In this document: piece after piece, positions 38,792 through 46,570 of the stretch
How positions within the stretch are numbered: position 1 is the stretch's first letter
Layout: every line of letters starts with the position of its first letter
NCBI RefSeq assembly: GCF_003148745.1
Contig: NZ_QGGU01000017.1
Location: 1-46,584, forward strand
DNA: 46,584 nucleotides
Direction: 5' to 3'
From: Pleionea mediterranea
GTDB taxonomy: Bacteria; Pseudomonadota; Gammaproteobacteria; Enterobacterales; Kangiellaceae
Notes under the pieces: model-generated
The model's input: only the letters and a program-made list of their open reading frames with translations
What the model was told of the DNA's origin: nothing
Databases searched by the model: none
Translations under genes and position numbers: made by a program

Positions 38792-40651
38792 CTATTCGAT
38801 GGATATCGATTTTTTAGCGTTATCCATGGCCTTTTGAGCTTCATTTTTTAATTTAACCGCGGGTGGGTATTCAGCAACAAATTCCAGAGCCGATTCTGCC
38901 TTGGCAATGGCACAACTGTAATCAAACTTTTTAAGGCAAAACCGACCATCTTCAACGATACCACTGGCTTTTTCCAACGCACTCTTTTGTTGAGCAATGG
39001 AGTAGTTAGCCGACTGTTTAAGTGACAGGGCTTGTTCGTCACCCTGCTTTAACGCTAATGCGCGCTCGGCCTGTTCTATGGCACAACTGAAATCATTGCG
39101 ATCAAAACACGTCGTTGCCTGTTGCATTGCTTTAGTATAGTTCAAGCTTATGGTTTGTTGCTGTTGTGTAGCAAGCTGCGCCAAATCGTTTGCGGCTTGA
39201 TGATTTGCATCAATGGCCAGGACGGCTTTTGTATGTTCGGTTACACAATTAAAGTTGCTGCTATCAAAACATTGATTGGCTTGATTCATCAATTCATTAA
39301 TCGTCTCGCGGGATTTCTTTTCGAATTGCAATTGCCTGGCATTTTTTAATAATGCATTCGCCTGTTGATGTTGTGGATCGATATTTAAAATAACATTTGC
39401 GTTATTGATCACACAGCTGAAATTTTGATCCTTTAAACACGTTTCAGCGGATGCAATATTTTCTTCAATTTTGCGCTCGAGTTGTTGATTGCCAAATAAA
39501 AAGATATACGCCAGTGAGGCCAGTACCGCCACCGATAATCCAACAACCGAATAAACCAGTGGCCGTTTTGAGCGCCCCATAAATGCCTGACGAAATTCTT
39601 TAATGGTTTTTGTGCGACGCGACTTTTCAATCTGCAAGGCATTACTGAGTGCACGCCATTCTTTTTTAGATAATCCATCGATTGGCGCAGGTTGCATATT
39701 CGTCGCCAATGCCACTGGCGCTGACTGACCATTATAAGGATGCTTACCACTCAGCAGTTCATAAACAATAATAGCGGTGGCGAATACATCATCGCTTTGA
39801 TCCGGATCGTCACCATTAAACATTTCAAGACTGGCGTAGCCCGGTGTAAAGGCGCCTATTTTTCCGGCGTCAAAATGGTCCTGAGTGCGTAATGCCAGCC
39901 GTGCGATGCCAAAGTCCAAAACTTTAGCGCCATCTTCCGCCAAAAATAAATTGGCCGGCTTAAGATCACAGTGGATGATGCCTTTTTCGTGTGCAAATTC
40001 AAGACCGCGGCAAACATCATCAATAATTTTAAAGGCTTGTTGTTTTGGCAGTCCTTTACTGTGCGTTTTAATCAGATTATCCAGATCATCACCTTGCAAC
40101 AGTTGCATGGTCATAAAAACCGTTTCACCATCGCGGTCAAAGTCATGCACGGTAACAATATTCGGATGAGCCAGTTTTGACGAGCGACTGGCTTCCCGCT
40201 GGAGCGCAATAAAGGCATCTGGATGTTGTTTAAAATCACCCTTTAATACTTTGATGGCCACGTAGGGATCCGTGTCTCTGGCTTCAACACGGCGCAGGTC
40301 TTGCGCCCGATAAACCGCACCCATTCCCCCGGCACCAATGGTGGACTCCAGAACAAAGCGGTTATTCAGAATGATTTTTTTCTCGGCCAATGCGTTATCG
40401 GCATCACGTTTCGCCTGCTCAAACCCGGCCTGAGACTCCTGTGATTTAAGATGGCGTCCAATTTGGGTCAAGCGGGCCTGTGGCTGCGATTCTTTTATAG
40501 CGTTTGAACTCTGCTCGCCATCTGAACCGGCTTCATCAGGCACATTGGATTCATCATGATCAGCTGCGTTTGATAAAACGGTTGCATCATCAACAGGGCG
40601 GTCGTTTTCGACGCCAGAATCCTTATTTGTATTATTATGATTTTTAGTCAT
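38792..40651 (-). CDS. Membrane Ser/Thr protein kinase with periplasmic CX7C repeats
   Basis: 619 aa. After an acidic, Ser/Asp-rich N-terminus (1-95) comes a complete Hanks-type kinase: Gly loop GAGGMGAVYRAQD, VAIKVLKG with the ATP Lys, catalytic loop HCDLKPANLFL (Arg of HRD replaced by Cys), DFGIAR, and an activation-segment end GYASLEMF. One TM helix (~370-390) separates it from a predicted periplasmic region made of four TPR-like repeats of ~55 residues. Each starts C-x7-C: CLKDQNFSC, CFDSSNFNC, CFDRNDFSC and CLKKFDYSC. The repeats end with phrases like ALAIDANHQAANDL. The paired cysteines suggest disulphides formed in the periplasm. A lipoprotein gene follows. Substrate and signal unknown. 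Confidence 0.92.
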   Translation of the reverse strand: MTKNHNNTNKDSGVENDRPVDDATVLSNAADHDESNVPDEAGSDGEQSSNAIKESQPQARLTQIGRHLKSQESQAGFEQAKRDADNALAEKKIILNNRFVLESTIGAGGMGAVYRAQDLRRVEARDTDPYVAIKVLKGDFKQHPDAFIALQREASRSSKLAHPNIVTVHDFDRDGETVFMTMQLLQGDDLDNLIKTHSKGLPKQQAFKIIDDVCRGLEFAHEKGIIHCDLKPANLFLAEDGAKVLDFGIARLALRTQDHFDAGKIGAFTPGYASLEMFNGDDPDQSDDVFATAIIVYELLSGKHPYNGQSAPVALATNMQPAPIDGLSKKEWRALSNALQIEKSRRTKTIKEFRQAFMGRSKRPLVYSVVGLSVAVLASLAYIFLFGNQQLERKIEENIASAETCLKDQNFSCVINNANVILNIDPQHQQANALLKNARQLQFEKKSRETINELMNQANQCFDSSNFNCVTEHTKAVLAIDANHQAANDLAQLATQQQQTISLNYTKAMQQATTCFDRNDFSCAIEQAERALALKQGDEQALSLKQSANYSIAQQKSALEKASGIVEDGRFCLKKFDYSCAIAKAESALEFVAEYPPAVKLKNEAQKAMDNAKKSISIE

Positions 40652-41091
40652 TAAAGCAGATATCGTTATAAGTCGGTTTTAGTAATGATTTCGCGATTAG
40701 CGTTTGAGCCTACGCGCCTGAATACTCCCCACTAGAGCGTGTTTATCTTTCGTTCTAATTTCGTTCTAACGATAGTATATGAGAACACCTGGCAAATATA
40801 CTCTCAGATCCGTCTATGGCCGACAAGCGCTTATTCCCGGTATTAATTCCTGCTTTAGCGTCTGCTATTAACTTTAGATACTGAGCTCTGGCAATAATGA
40901 TCAGCCCGAAAAGTAAAAACAAGGCTGTCTTGTTGAACTTTGCTTTGGATCGGCTTTCTGCATTGCTCTGTTCTAGACGGGTATTTGTATATGGATTTTT
41001 CTATGTGATCTTCTGTATATGGTTTTATCTAAAAGGTCCTTTACTCGTGTGAATACTCCGAGCTTGGGCTCATCAGCTATTAAAGCTGTTA
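40652..41091. other. Intergenic region upstream of the kinase gene
   Basis: About 440 bp without a supported gene. It contains a solitary 25-bp end of the MITE-like element (40732-40756), followed by a short internal repeat of TTCGTTCTAA, and two copies of TGTATATGG near 40985-41025. The promoter of the kinase gene should be in the left part; none is obvious by eye. Confidence 0.6.
40732..40756 (+). repeat. Solitary copy of the MITE-like element end
   Basis: 25 bp identical to the left end of the element at 41400-41716 (starts CTAGAGCGTGTTTATC), same orientation. Beyond it the sequence differs, so only an end is left: a relic, or a one-ended target. Confidence 0.85.
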
Positions 41092-41292
41092 TCAGGTGGC
41101 TTTAACTTTTGTCTCGCCACAACGCTCACAGCGCAAAAGGGTCACCAGCTTTCCTTGCTTCACATCAAACTGCTTCTCTTTACAGGGCTTCCATTTATGA
41201 AAACCACTGCCACACATAGTGGAATGCTTCTGCCGCTGTTGGCGTTTGTTCTTCCGACGCGCATTGGTTAATGGAACTACGTTATCATTCAT
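41092..41292 (-). CDS. Small zinc-ribbon-like protein
   Basis: 66 aa. A basic N-terminus (RRKNKRQQRQKH) precedes MCGSGFHKWKPCKEK, then VKQGKLVTLLRCERCGETKVK. Two Cys in the first half and CxxC in the second, with a His, suggest one zinc site. Similar small proteins are common in marine gammaproteobacteria as hypotheticals. The RNA- or DNA-binding guess rests only on charge and zinc ribbon. Confidence 0.75.
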   Translation of the reverse strand: MNDNVVPLTNARRKNKRQQRQKHSTMCGSGFHKWKPCKEKQFDVKQGKLVTLLRCERCGETKVKAT

Positions 41293-41752
41293 AACAGAAA
41301 TATGCCTGAGTTAATCATTAAGCCTAATTAACGCTTGTGGATCCCCTCAACAAAACTGATTTTCTTATACCACATGTTAAATATAAAGTGGCTCACCGAC
41401 TAGAGCGTGTTTATCTTTCGTTCTTTGAGATGCAGGCGTTTATTTTATGGCACAACAAGACAGAGGGAGTGATGAATAGTTATTCTCGACTTTGTCTCCT
41501 GAGTTGTTCTACCCCCTACGTCCTGTAGTCGTATTTGAATGACCGATAACGCAGTTGTGCCATAAAATAATCCCTGCCCGAAGGGTTGAGGCTAAAACTA
41601 AGCCATTCTTTGTTGAGAATTTCTTATTTAGAATAACTAAACCTCAAAATTCACGCCGCGACTGGCTTAGTTTTAACTCTCAACATCTCAAAGAACGAAA
41701 GATAAACACGCTCTAGCCACTTTAAGATGTATCGACTTTTCAATCAGTTCAA
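41293..41752. other. Intergenic region carrying the MITE-like element
   Basis: About 460 bp between the zinc-ribbon gene and the amidase gene stop. Almost all of it is the 317-bp inverted-repeat element at 41400-41716. The short open frame from 41337 is inside that element and has no support as a gene. Confidence 0.8.
41400..41716. mobile_element. 317-bp MITE-like element with 33-bp perfect terminal inverted repeats
   Basis: The outer arms at 41400-41432 and 41684-41716 are exact reverse complements over 33 bp (CTAGAGCGTG...TTTGAGATG). Inside are two further inverted repeats: a 17-bp pair at 41440-41456/41554-41570 and a 12-bp pair at 41594-41605/41663-41674. One strand could therefore fold as a three-way junction. 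There is no transposase frame, so it would be non-autonomous. The palindromic CTAG at each end may be the target duplication. A separate copy of one end occurs at 40732. Confidence 0.8.
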
Positions 41753-43780
41753 TCAGCCTTCAAAACGATATTGTACATCATCAATGTACAGGTAGACGTT
41801 ATAACTTGTCTGATTTCGATAAAACCAGATGGCGTCAAGAGTAACACTTGAGGCAGAAATAATACCGTTGCCCCCAACCCAACTGCGCCACTGTTTTGAG
41901 TCATCCAGTTTCCATTCAAGATAAGTCCATCGATTGGCAGGAATTGAACGAGCAATGGTTCGTTCTGTACCGTCGGAATCATCGGCACTCATTGCCGCCG
42001 ATAAGCCACTGCCACCAGAATAGACCCAGAACCCGATCCGACCACCGGCTTTTGATAACTGTTGATTATTCGAAGGACTGCCACCACCGGATAAAAATCG
42101 CACCGACCAGTTAGCATTGGAATACTTGTTATCCACCAGCTTAATTTGCTCAGAGTATTGTCCGTTTCGGGATAAGGCACTGGTTCGACTCGCGGTGGAA
42201 GCGCTGGAAATCCCTTTTGTGGATCCCGAATACGCAGGCGTATGGATAAAATGGCCTTCACTGTTTTCAAAGTTGTCGAGCATTTTATCATTAGGGCTAC
42301 CGCTACCATTTATACGCTGATAATAACCGGACCAGTTCCAGTAAATACCCGGATCGGTATGGGTTTGATTGCTAAAATGCTGATGCCCTTTTATTTTTAC
42401 ACTGCTTGGTAACACCTTGATGCCAGATGAAGGACTGCCTCGATAAGCTGTTGAGCAATTAATGCTGTGACGAGAACAAAAGTGCTTAACCAGATTAGCC
42501 GAAGCGTTGTACATGGCGTTGGTGTAGTAGGATGGATTATTTACATACCCTTCGTGCTCAATACCCAAAGTGTAAGGGTTATGTACACCAACATGATGCG
42601 CTTTTCGATACTCACGAACCATTTGAGTAATTTGTCCGTCTGAACTACGGATCACATAATGAGCACTGACCGAATAAGGATTGTTTCGAAACCAGGATAT
42701 TGTTCCTGCGTAGCTGCCCTGAGTGGTATGAACCGTCACAGCGGATGTTCCACTGCTGCCCCGAGAACCATGATAAGGCGATTGCACATAACGCGCCGGG
42801 CCATAGTCGGTGCTTAATATCGATGGCGGCTGCAATTGACCTTTTGTTTGCCCGGCATTTAATGACGATTGATTTTTCGATGCGTCTTTCTGTTTTGGTT
42901 GATAGGTTTCACTTTGCACATCATAGTCGTACCCGGGAATTTCAATCTGATCTTTTGACATGTCCATTTTTAACATGGGTGCACGAAGTTTCAATAAGGT
43001 CTGTTGATCAAACACCTTTTGCCACTGAATACTGTGCTGTTTTACGTCGATGCCCTGATCATCCACACCACGATCGAGCGCCGACAATACATCAAATACA
43101 TAACTGTCTAAGGCGTACTGTTTGACGCTGCTTTTCGCCGCGCCTGTTTCTTCAAGACCGGACAACTTTTCCAGTAACGGGCGCATCTGTTCCAGATCGG
43201 GCTGATGAAGTCCAGAGGCCTGACGCCATTGATCCAATAACGCCGCGGTTGCAATAATATTAGTGCGAGCATCAAACAGCACATCTTCAACCGGAACACG
43301 ATAGGCTTTGGCAGCCTCCGAAGCCACATCACGAAACACATGGTTTTTGTGATAAAGCCCCATGATGCCGTGAGCAACGGGTCGCTCTGTATGCCCATAA
43401 GAAATATCTGAAGCGCGTTTACCAGATTTAGACGGCTCCAGACTTGCATTATCCTGACTCCAACGACTGGCACTAAAGGCTATTGCTTCAAGTAAGCCTG
43501 CAGGTAATTGCGGAAACGCAGCGTATGCATCATAAAAATGTTGTTTGTATGCCTGCCGTTTAAGCGTTTTTTGATTAAGCTTTTCACTCAGTTGTTGCTG
43601 AAATTTTTGCTCCGACACATAAGCATCTGGTGCATTGACTAACTTCTGCTCCTGTTTCAATTCATTTGTATGTTGCTGTGATGCAGAGGTCGATTTGGCA
43701 AAAGCCAGATTCGACACACACCCCATAATCACGGCGCAAGCGATTGCCCGGCCGTTCACTTGTTTTTTTGTAATCAGCAT
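41753..43780 (-). CDS. Secreted amidase_2/PGRP-type N-acetylmuramoyl-L-alanine amidase
   Basis: 675 aa. A signal peptide (about 1-28) is followed by a region (~65-190) with a lysozyme/SLT-like pattern (PAGLLEAIAFSASRWSQ, HGIMGLYHKN), but the usual catalytic Glu is not obvious. The amidase_2 core (~350-500) has zinc-site candidates VHTTQG, SAHYVI and GHQHFSNQTHTDPG, plus TLGIEHEGY. The C-terminal ~170 residues form a beta-sandwich-like domain (GGRIGFWVYSGGSG, WTYLEWKLDDS, DAIWFYRNQTSYNVYLYIDDV), probably carbohydrate binding. It should cleave the lactyl-amide bond in peptidoglycan, either in its own wall remodelling or on other cells. Confidence 0.88.
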   Translation of the reverse strand: MLITKKQVNGRAIACAVIMGCVSNLAFAKSTSASQQHTNELKQEQKLVNAPDAYVSEQKFQQQLSEKLNQKTLKRQAYKQHFYDAYAAFPQLPAGLLEAIAFSASRWSQDNASLEPSKSGKRASDISYGHTERPVAHGIMGLYHKNHVFRDVASEAAKAYRVPVEDVLFDARTNIIATAALLDQWRQASGLHQPDLEQMRPLLEKLSGLEETGAAKSSVKQYALDSYVFDVLSALDRGVDDQGIDVKQHSIQWQKVFDQQTLLKLRAPMLKMDMSKDQIEIPGYDYDVQSETYQPKQKDASKNQSSLNAGQTKGQLQPPSILSTDYGPARYVQSPYHGSRGSSGTSAVTVHTTQGSYAGTISWFRNNPYSVSAHYVIRSSDGQITQMVREYRKAHHVGVHNPYTLGIEHEGYVNNPSYYTNAMYNASANLVKHFCSRHSINCSTAYRGSPSSGIKVLPSSVKIKGHQHFSNQTHTDPGIYWNWSGYYQRINGSGSPNDKMLDNFENSEGHFIHTPAYSGSTKGISSASTASRTSALSRNGQYSEQIKLVDNKYSNANWSVRFLSGGGSPSNNQQLSKAGGRIGFWVYSGGSGLSAAMSADDSDGTERTIARSIPANRWTYLEWKLDDSKQWRSWVGGNGIISASSVTLDAIWFYRNQTSYNVYLYIDDVQYRFEG

Positions 43781-44243
43781 TTAAAGCTCCTCATTATTGA
43801 GTTTAAACGACTGATGCAACGCCCCTACAGCGACCTTCAAATACAAGGTTGTATAATTATTATGCCTTCGATTAAAAACAAGCCGCTGTGGTGAGTCAAA
43901 CAATCCGCAGAATTGTAAGAGATTTTATTCTAAGGTGAGATAAGGAAGATAACTATTACACAACATAGACGTAAATAGTTTACAAAATCACTCACTTGTA
44001 TAGTCATCAATTTTATTATTCATCAGGCTAATAATTCGAGTTGGTGTTAATACACATACCTCTGTTCAGGCTCAACTTGTTTAGTCTCTCCTTGTTTAGT
44101 CTCTCCTTGTTTAGTCTCTCCTTGTTTAGTCTCTCCTTGTTTAGTCACAACCTGATTCGCGTTACACTGTTTATTCCTGAGCAGGCGTTACTCTACAAAC
44201 AGCAGCCTGAGCTCATCGCTTATTAAAAGTTACTCTTGAACCT
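43781..44243. other. Intergenic region between divergent amidase and selO genes
   Basis: About 460 bp between divergent starts. The only distinctive structure is the 15-bp tandem repeat at 44076-44146. The small open frame over those repeats (44041-44226) encodes only SLSLF-type repetition and is not accepted as a gene. Confidence 0.7.
44076..44146. repeat. 15-bp tandem repeats upstream of selO
   Basis: Five consecutive units of CTTGTTTAGTCTCTC, the last incomplete, ending about 100 bp before the selO start. Perfect copies suggest recent expansion; a regulatory role is possible but unproved. Confidence 0.92.
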
Positions 44244-45848
44244 ATGACCCATATGACGTTAAACAAGCTTTCCCAACAATTGTCGCAGCAATTTATCGAA
44301 CAGCTGCCGGGTATTACGGAAGACAGCCACTCGCCACGGCAAACGCCTGGTGTCTGCTGGAGTCATTGCACACCTACGGCGGTCGCGTCACCGGAAATTC
44401 GCGCCTATTTTTCCGAAGTGGCTGATGATCTCGGGATCGACGCTGCCGATATGCAAACACCAGAAATGGCACAATGGCTTGGCGGCAACCAAAACCTGCA
44501 AGGCGCTACACCTTATTCGGCCTGCTACGGTGGTCATCAATTTGGTCATTGGGCCGGGCAACTGGGCGATGGAAGAGCCATTACCATTGCCGAGATAGTT
44601 AATAATAACCAGCGCTTCGATTTGCAACTTAAAGGCGCCGGATTAACGCCCTACTCCCGTACCGCCGATGGCCGGGCGGTATTACGCTCGTCCATCCGTG
44701 AGTTTTTATGCAGCGAAGCCATGCACCATTTAGGCATACCCACCACCCGGGCATTGAGTCTGGTAACCACGGGCGAACAAGTGGTTCGAGATGTGATGTA
44801 CGATGGTCACGCAGCACCTGAACCCGGCGCAGTTGTCTGCCGCGTTGCACCGTCGTTTTTACGCTTTGGCAGTTTCGAAATTTTTGCTGCGCGTCAGGAA
44901 TCAGACGTTTTAAATCAGTTGATCGATTTTTGCATTAAACGGGACTTTCCCCACATTGAATCAATGGTCGATAAATCACGCGAACAAAAAATAGCACTCT
45001 GGTTCAGTGAGGTTTGCAAATCGACAGCCAAAATGGTGATTGAATGGCAGCGTGTAGGATTTGTTCATGGTGTAATGAACACCGACAACCTGTCGATACT
45101 CGGACTCACCATTGATTACGGCCCTTACGGCTGGCTCGACAATTTTGACAGTAACTGGACACCCAATACTACCGACGCCCAAGGCAAACGTTATCGGTTT
45201 GGTAACCAGCCCGCCATCTGCCGGTGGAATTTAATTTGCCTTGCCAATGCACTGGCCACCGTAATCGATGATTTGGATATTTTTAAAATGGGTATCGCCC
45301 TGTTTGATAACGAATTAAATGACGGCATGCTGGCCATGCAGTGCAATAAGTTTGGTCTGGATAATTTGGCTGAAAACGCCGAACAAAATGCTGAAGTTAT
45401 CAACGCCATCTATCCCATCATGCAGCAATCCGAAATGGACTATACCTTATTCTTTACACGACTGACCGAACTCGATATTGATGTTAATAACCTCTCCACC
45501 ACCCAGTTTGATGATGTGTTTTACGACGAGTCTCTAAAAGTAAACTTCGAACAAGAGTTTAAAGACTGGCTTAAAAGTTATGTAAAACTGGTCAAGCAAC
45601 AAGGCCTCCCCGCTGATCAAAGGCAAGGCACCATGAAGCAAGCCAATCCGCAATTTATACTGCGTAATTACTTATCGCAACAAGCCATCGATAAAGCGGA
45701 AAAAGGTGACTTTTCAGAAGTTGATAAGCTTATGGAACTGTTAAGAACGCCCTATGATATAAGTAAAGACGATGCAGACTATTTAAGCAAAAGACCCGAC
45801 TGGGCAAAACATAAAGTCGGGTGTTCGATGTTGTCGTGCAGTTCTTGA
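44244..45848 (+). CDS. selO: Protein adenylyltransferase SelO
   Basis: 534 aa. Family signatures are YSACYGGHQFGHWAGQLGDGRA, LKGAGLTPYSRTADGRAVLRSSIREFL and VHGVMNTDNLSILGLTIDYGPYGWLD with the metal-binding Asn/Asp. The chain ends GCSMLSCSS, the usual bacterial form with Cys where eukaryotic SelO has selenocysteine. SelO is a pseudokinase-fold enzyme that transfers AMP to Ser/Thr/Tyr of target proteins and is linked to redox homeostasis. A second ATG three codons in (44253) is an alternative start; no clear ribosome site is visible. Confidence 0.95.
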   Translation: MTHMTLNKLSQQLSQQFIEQLPGITEDSHSPRQTPGVCWSHCTPTAVASPEIRAYFSEVADDLGIDAADMQTPEMAQWLGGNQNLQGATPYSACYGGHQFGHWAGQLGDGRAITIAEIVNNNQRFDLQLKGAGLTPYSRTADGRAVLRSSIREFLCSEAMHHLGIPTTRALSLVTTGEQVVRDVMYDGHAAPEPGAVVCRVAPSFLRFGSFEIFAARQESDVLNQLIDFCIKRDFPHIESMVDKSREQKIALWFSEVCKSTAKMVIEWQRVGFVHGVMNTDNLSILGLTIDYGPYGWLDNFDSNWTPNTTDAQGKRYRFGNQPAICRWNLICLANALATVIDDLDIFKMGIALFDNELNDGMLAMQCNKFGLDNLAENAEQNAEVINAIYPIMQQSEMDYTLFFTRLTELDIDVNNLSTTQFDDVFYDESLKVNFEQEFKDWLKSYVKLVKQQGLPADQRQGTMKQANPQFILRNYLSQQAIDKAEKGDFSEVDKLMELLRTPYDISKDDADYLSKRPDWAKHKVGCSMLSCSS

Positions 45849-46006
45849 TTTAATTTAACTTTCATCGAACTCGCATCGTTTTAATAAATATAAATGTGTT
45901 TGTAAATTATGAGTGCCAAGTAATAAGGTTAGGTTATGACCGTTTAGCGCTGACTTTATGGTTTAAAGAAAATATTCTTTTAAAGATAAATTTATCCTAA
46001 CCCTAC

Positions 46007-46073
46007 AGCTAACGCCCAAATCATAGGCCCGCCGCGCAGCTGTGATGGTGTCCTATGCATTTGCTTGTTAAAT
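46007..46073 (-). other. attC-like integron recombination site
   Basis: On the minus strand the 67-bp site starts with ATTTAAC (fits RYYYAAC) right after the stop of the cassette gene and ends with GTTAGCT (fits GTTRRRY but for one base). The arms TAACAAGCAAATGCATAGG and TAACGCCCAAATCATAGG (both written 5'->3' inward) pair imperfectly around a GC-rich centre, the usual extrahelical-base pattern of attC hairpins. Confidence 0.7.
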
Positions 46074-46385
46074 TTAGCTCTCAATTTCAAGATCCGGTCT
46101 TTTTGATTTGAGCTTATCAATCCCTGCACTCGTTAATCCCTTACAAAAGGAAATATCAAGATATCGAAGAGATCGCGCATCAGACAAATAACCTAATCCA
46201 GTATCAGTAATTCTGTCAGCCCACTCTAGATCCAATTCTTGTAATCCAACAATTTGTGAAACTACTGCAAGGGCTGCATCAGTTATGCCTGCGTTACTTC
46301 CATCAGTTGATATTTTCCCGATAGCTTTACCCGCGAGCTCGAGAAAGTCGTTATCTTTCGCATCTTTAAGGATAATTTCATTCAT
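46074..46385 (-). CDS. Leucine-rich-repeat protein in an integron-like gene cassette
   Basis: 103 aa from the ATG at 46385 (MNEIILKDAKDND), 9 bp after the GTTAAAT core of the preceding attC-like site; an ATG at 46409 would lie inside that site. At least two or three LRR units of the AMN1/F-box type are visible: LQELDLEWADRITDTGLGYL, LRYLDISFCKGLTSAGIDKL. This is a protein-protein interaction fold; the partner is unknown. The stop TAA abuts the 3' attC-like site, so the gene nearly fills its cassette, the normal arrangement. Confidence 0.82.
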   Translation of the reverse strand: MNEIILKDAKDNDFLELAGKAIGKISTDGSNAGITDAALAVVSQIVGLQELDLEWADRITDTGLGYLSDARSLRYLDISFCKGLTSAGIDKLKSKRPDLEIES

Positions 46386-46394
46386 AACAGAAGA

Positions 46395-46434
46395 ATTTAA
46401 CGCCGCCATTTACGGACGGAGTGTGATGGCGGCT
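46395..46434 (-). other. Truncated attC-like site
   Basis: On the minus strand it ends GGCGGCGTTAAAT, a perfect GTTRRRY core, and carries the inner pair GCCGCCAT / ATGGCGGC. The expected outer RYYYAAC on the other side is missing; the sequence there reads GCACAAAA, part of another hairpin. This suggests an insertion has replaced one end of the site. Confidence 0.55.
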
Positions 46435-46570
46435 TTTGTGCGTGTCTTTGCACAAAAGGTGACAGCTCACGGAGTTCCGCAAGATGGCTTTGATAATCAT
46501 TGAGCCTTCTCCCTAGTTTTAGCATTTAGCTAAACTTAAAGGCGACTAAACCCAAAGGAGAAGCTCAATG
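46434..46570 (+). promoter_or_regulatory. Structured leader ahead of a possible transposase gene
   Basis: Three nested or adjacent hairpins: TTTTGTGC/GCACAAAA (46434-46457), the long pair 46498-46512 with 46557-46570, and a small TTTAGC/GCTAAA inside it. The long stem covers the ribosome site AAAGGAG and the ATG, so translation would be low unless the RNA is opened. Mobile elements often use this to limit read-through expression. It could also be part of an element end or a guide-type RNA. Confidence 0.5.

Noticed and set aside
41337-41528. 63-aa frame inside the MITE-like element
   Set aside because: Lies across inverted repeats and has no ribosome site or similarity to a transposase.
44041-44226. 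61-aa frame with SLSLF repeats
   Set aside because: Made only by the 15-bp tandem repeat; no start signal and no domain.
45831-45848. Selenocysteine at the SelO C-terminus
   Set aside because: The codons are ordinary Cys codons and there is no in-frame TGA before the stop.
45852-45945. Second attC-like site after selO (ATTTAAC and GTTAGGT cores)
   Set aside because: The cores fit the consensus but the sequences between do not pair; likely chance in AT-rich DNA.
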